Source: Scatavimonas merdigallinarum (lineage in GTDB: Bacteria; Bacillota; Clostridia; Oscillospirales; Acutalibacteraceae). From it: 8,312 bases of DNA. Positions within the stretch are counted from its first letter, which is position 1. Each line of letters starts with the position of its first letter. The notes under the pieces are model-generated. The model was not told where the DNA came from. It worked only from the letters and a program-made list of their open reading frames with translations, and searched no databases. The position numbers and the translations under genes were made by a program. Positions 5,852-8,312 of the stretch are shown here, piece by piece. Where the stretch lies: positions 1 to 8,312 of the forward strand of contig DVFW01000022.1 of the NCBI GenBank assembly GCA_018713055.1, read 5' to 3'.

Positions 5852-6853
5852 GTGGGAAAAAATCAAAACGGTATAGATTTTGTAACTGAAAAAAAAGAAA
5901 AGAATATACAAAAAGGGGCGGTAACGTCTTTACAGCCTGGTAGGCAGCCGGAGCACATTTTGGAAGAAACCGGTACAAATGCTGCCAAAACTGCACAGGG
6001 GGAGAAAAAATCGCAACGCCGCATAGGCGTATGGATTGGTGGGAAACGGTATATCAGGCTCAAAAGCAAGCGGCATCCTGATAAAAAAGAGCCGGTGCAG
6101 ACAGGAAAAAAAGAAAGCTTTGCAAAAGGGCTGAATTTTTATAAGCTGTTTTGGGTGTTTTTTATTGGAGCCTTTATCGGCGTGGTATTGGAAGTAATCT
6201 TCTGCCTGATCGTAGACCACCATTATGAGTCGCGCAAGGGTGTGATTTACGGGCCGTTTAATCCGGTTTATGGGTTTGGTGCGGTACTCATGACGATGGC
6301 GCTTTACTGGCTGCGCAAAAGAAACAGCGTTTGGATATTTGTATGTGGTGCCATCCTTGGCGCGGCGTTTGAGTATATATGCAGCTGGTACCAGGAAACG
6401 TTTCTGGGTACGGTGTCTTGGGATTACAGCGACATGATCGGCAACATAGGCGGAAGAACAAGCCTGCTGTACGCGTTGTTCTGGGGTACGCTTGCCATTG
6501 CCTGGATGAAGCTAATTTATCCTTTTTTATCCCGATTGATCGAAAAAATTCCCAATCGGATAGGGAAGGCGCTGACATGGGTGCTGGCTATATTTATGGC
6601 TTTCAATTGTTTGATTTCGGCTGCGGCGGTCAACCGCATGTCTGCACGCCATGAGGGTGTGGAAGCCAGAAGCGCATTTGATGTGTTTCTGGATGAAACG
6701 TACCCCGACGAGTTCTTAACGCAAATTTATACGCATATGGCGTATTCCGATGGGACGCAGACGGACGCTAAACTGAAAGCAGCCGGACCTGCCGAAAATT
6801 CTGCAACAGCGCCTGCAACAGAAAAGGTGGAAGCATCTGCCGCAGGGCGGTAG
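5852..6853 (+). CDS. CmpB-family (putative ABC-transporter type IV) membrane protein
   Basis: 333 residues. A start at GTG 5852 is supported by GAGGTG at 5841-5846, 5 nt upstream; the next in-frame Met is deep in the membrane domain. Residues 1-92 are hydrophilic and very basic (KKEKNIQK, EKKSQRR, KSKRHPDKKE), probably a cytoplasmic, disordered extension. The membrane domain follows, with hydrophobic segments near 98-121, 138-154, 160-177, 205-224 and 240-261. It carries the family hallmarks GVVLEVIFCLIVDHHYESRKG (110-130), YGPFNPVYGFGAVL (133-146), WDYSD (190-194) and GGRTSLLYALFWG (200-212). A C-terminal tail of about 70 residues ends in an Ala/Glu-rich stretch. The family is annotated as a putative ABC-transporter component, but there is no ATPase nearby and its true role is unknown. 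DusB starts 40 nt downstream. Confidence 0.87.
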   Translation: MGKNQNGIDFVTEKKEKNIQKGAVTSLQPGRQPEHILEETGTNAAKTAQGEKKSQRRIGVWIGGKRYIRLKSKRHPDKKEPVQTGKKESFAKGLNFYKLFWVFFIGAFIGVVLEVIFCLIVDHHYESRKGVIYGPFNPVYGFGAVLMTMALYWLRKRNSVWIFVCGAILGAAFEYICSWYQETFLGTVSWDYSDMIGNIGGRTSLLYALFWGTLAIAWMKLIYPFLSRLIEKIPNRIGKALTWVLAIFMAFNCLISAAAVNRMSARHEGVEARSAFDVFLDETYPDEFLTQIYTHMAYSDGTQTDAKLKAAGPAENSATAPATEKVEASAAGR

Positions 6854-6893
6854 CAATGATAGAGCAAATCTGAGGGAAAAGACAGGGAAAAAC

Positions 6894-7865
6894 ATGAACA
6901 TAGGAAATGTGATAATCAACGGCTATACGGCGCTGGCGCCTATGGCCGGAGTTGCAGACAGAGCCTTCAGAGAGCTCTGCAAGACCTTTGGTGCTTCGTA
7001 TGTGGTAAGCGAAATGGTCAGCGCTAGGGGAGTATCTTTCCACAGTGAAAAGTCTATAGGGTTGATGCAGGTCACAAATAAGGAGCGGCCGGCTGCTGTA
7101 CAGCTTTTTGGCAGCGAACCGCAGGCGGTTGCATTGGCGGCAAAGACAGCGATGCGTTTTTCACCGGATGTTATAGATATTAATATGGGTTGTCCTGCGC
7201 CTAAAATCAGTGGAAACGGCAGCGGGTGTGCTTTGATGAAAGAGCCGGAGCTTTGCGCGCAGATTGTCAGAGCCGTAAAAGAGGCGGTGGACATACCCGT
7301 TACTGTTAAAATACGCAAAGGCTGGGACGACCAGCATATAAACGCTGTAGAAGTGGCTTTGCGCTGTGAGGAAGCAGGCGCAGACGCCGTTGCCGTACAT
7401 GGAAGGACCAGACAGCAGTTTTATGCGGGCTGCGCAGATTTGGAAATAATTTGGAAGGTCAAACAGGCACTGACCGTGCCGGTGATTGGCAACGGTGATA
7501 TTACATCGCCCCAGGCGGCGGCGCAAATGCTGGAACAAACCGGTTGTGATATGCTGATGGTTGGCAGAGGAGCGCTGGGAAACCCATGGATTTTTGCGCA
7601 AATTAACGCATGGCTTTCTGATATGCGCTTATTACCGCCGCCTTCTGTGGAGGAAAAGCTGACGGTCATGCGAAGGCATATTAGAGCAATCTGCGCGTAT
7701 AAAGGGCAGGCGCATGGCATGAAAGAAGCAAGAAAACATGTGGCCTGGTATTTAAAGGGGTTTAACGGCGCAGCGCGCTTTCGGGAGGAGGCTGGGCGCC
7801 TTTGTTCTTTAGAGGATCTGGACCGGCTTATCTGTGATGTACACCGGGCAAATACAGGCAGCTAG
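6894..7865 (+). CDS. dusB: tRNA-dihydrouridine synthase, DusB/NifR3 type
   Basis: 323 residues, the usual DusB length. This FMN- and NAD(P)H-dependent enzyme reduces uridines in tRNA to dihydrouridine. The barrel begins with LAPMAGVADRAFRELC (14-29). QLFGSEP (70-76) precedes DINMGCPAPKISGNGSG (95-111), where C100 is the catalytic acid. IRKGWDD (140-146) and VHGRTRQQFY (168-177) line the tRNA/FMN site, and GNGDI (199-203) and GRGALGNPW (224-232) bind the FMN phosphate. The C-terminal helical domain has the DusB-typical KHVAWYLKGF (281-290). The start is ATG 6894, with AGGG (6884-6887) upstream. It is probably cotranscribed with the CmpB-like gene. In Bacillus subtilis the dus gene also sits close upstream of rRNA operons, which fits the promoters at the window end. 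The exact subtype is inferred from overall resemblance. Confidence 0.93.
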   Translation: MNIGNVIINGYTALAPMAGVADRAFRELCKTFGASYVVSEMVSARGVSFHSEKSIGLMQVTNKERPAAVQLFGSEPQAVALAAKTAMRFSPDVIDINMGCPAPKISGNGSGCALMKEPELCAQIVRAVKEAVDIPVTVKIRKGWDDQHINAVEVALRCEEAGADAVAVHGRTRQQFYAGCADLEIIWKVKQALTVPVIGNGDITSPQAAAQMLEQTGCDMLMVGRGALGNPWIFAQINAWLSDMRLLPPPSVEEKLTVMRRHIRAICAYKGQAHGMKEARKHVAWYLKGFNGAARFREEAGRLCSLEDLDRLICDVHRANTGS

Positions 7866-8190
7866 CGAAAAAGCGGCAAGCGTGTTTATCTTGAAAAATA
7901 TATAGCTTTTTGCACCCCCTGTTTGGGCGGCTGCTGCAAAACACATTCTCTTTTTGTTTGCAGATAGAGTAGTATGCTTACGTTCGCAGGAAGGCTATTG
8001 TTATAAATCCCGTACTATTGGATACGACGTTTTGGGCAGAGATGGACGATACAAACCAACTGGAGAACACCTCCGCTTTTATCTACAGTATGCCAGGCTG
8101 CAAACAAGATCGCTAAAACAAAAATAAAAGACAACAGACGCCTTCCCAGCATTTGGACGCCCATTTACCGGAACTTTCCACAAAAAGCAC
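7866..8190. other. Noncoding stretch after dusB, no gene supported
   Basis: No reading frame here has a start, ribosome binding site and recognisable protein. The longest plus-strand open piece I noted (7973-8113, 47 codons) has no start codon and no family resemblance. Two weak inverted repeats follow dusB: TTTTGCA 7908-7914 with TGCAAAA 7935-7941 (T-run 9 nt later at 7951-7955), and CTGCAAA 7934-7940 with TTTGCAG 7957-7963. They exclude each other; the first could be a poor dusB terminator. The rest may be the upstream region of the promoters that follow. Confidence 0.5.
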
Positions 8191-8219
8191 TTGACAAAGA
8201 GAGGAGAGGAAGATATAAT
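8191..8219 (+). promoter_or_regulatory. Perfect sigma-A promoter, P1 of a tandem pair
   Basis: TTGACA at 8191-8196 and TATAAT at 8214-8219, exactly 17 nt apart: full consensus. The spacer is purine-rich (GAGAGGAGAGGAAG) and the sequence upstream of the -35 box includes an A-tract (8182-8186) that could act as a short UP element. The transcript would start near 8226. Confidence 0.88.
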
Positions 8220-8282
8220 GGGGAGGCTGCGCAAAAAAGAAGCGGGTAGGGAAAAAAGGATAAAAAAAGGTGAAGAAACAGC

Positions 8283-8311
8283 TTGACAAAACACAGGAAG
8301 CGATATATAAT
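8283..8311 (+). promoter_or_regulatory. Perfect sigma-A promoter, P2 of a tandem pair
   Basis: TTGACA at 8283-8288 and TATAAT at 8306-8311 with a 17-nt spacer, again full consensus, placed 92 bp after P1 and facing the same way. Transcription begins beyond the window. Tandem consensus promoters at this spacing are typical of Bacillota rRNA operons. Confidence 0.88.
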
Positions 8312-8312
8312 A

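Noticed and set aside
8220..8288. 22-codon open frame ATG 8220 to TGA 8286
   Set aside because: It begins at the end of the P1 -10 box, before the transcript would start, and is low-complexity Lys/Arg/Glu; probably rRNA leader DNA.
8079..8294. 71-codon minus-strand open frame near the window end
   Set aside because: It runs antisense through both consensus promoters, has no recognisable domain and no good ribosome binding site.
1..8312. CRISPR array, insertion sequence, integrase, tRNA gene
   Set aside because: No regularly spaced repeats, transposase or recombinase motifs, terminal inverted repeats or cloverleaf-like sequence were seen on either strand.

Overview
The window looks like a piece of a low-to-moderate GC, probably spore-forming Bacillota (Clostridia) chromosome. 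Pointers are purine-rich GGAGG-type ribosome binding sites before almost every gene, near-perfect sigma-A promoters, a LysM/GH18 protein of the SleL/YaaH spore-coat type without a signal peptide, a CmpB-type membrane protein, and a DusB-type tRNA dihydrouridine synthase. The species cannot be named from the sequence.

Layout. (1) Positions 1-1288, plus strand: the 3' part of an ABC exporter ATPase, cut by the window edge, overlapping by 8 nt with its six-TM ABC-2 permease. (2) Positions 1392-2809, plus strand: a TetR-family regulator and a class I SAM-dependent methyltransferase behind a perfect TTGACA-N17-TATAAT promoter that carries two GTRAAC-type palindromes, one inside the promoter and one just after it. 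A strong hairpin at 2971-3017 closes this unit and also serves the operon converging from the right. (3) Positions 3037-4152, minus strand: a three-gene operon of a small XRE-type HTH protein with no canonical start codon at its full-length N-terminus, a SnoaL-like/ester-cyclase protein coupled to it by an ATGA overlap, and a GNAT acetyltransferase. (4) Positions 4333-5672, minus strand: a LysM-LysM-GH18 spore-type hydrolase with a candidate sigma-K promoter. (5) Positions 5772-7865, plus strand: a sigma-A promoter (extended -10), a CmpB-family membrane protein with a basic cytoplasmic extension, and DusB. (6) Positions 7866-8312: no convincing gene, but two perfect TTGACA-N17-TATAAT promoters 92 bp apart at the very end, firing out of the window. 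This arrangement is typical of an rRNA (or other stable RNA) operon just downstream.

How the parts fit. Hand counts on single 60-base lines give about 57% GC in the permease, 35-42% in the TetR, GNAT, cyclase and HTH genes, and about 52-57% in the LysM-GH18 and DusB genes. The middle block (about 1290-4330) therefore looks like a low-GC accessory segment of small sensor/modifier genes between higher-GC flanks. No integrase, transposase, insertion-sequence ends or CRISPR array is visible. The two modules most worth following are the self-regulated TetR-methyltransferase pair and the HTH-cyclase-acetyltransferase operon, whose substrates are unknown. I found no feature that by itself proves a new biological system.
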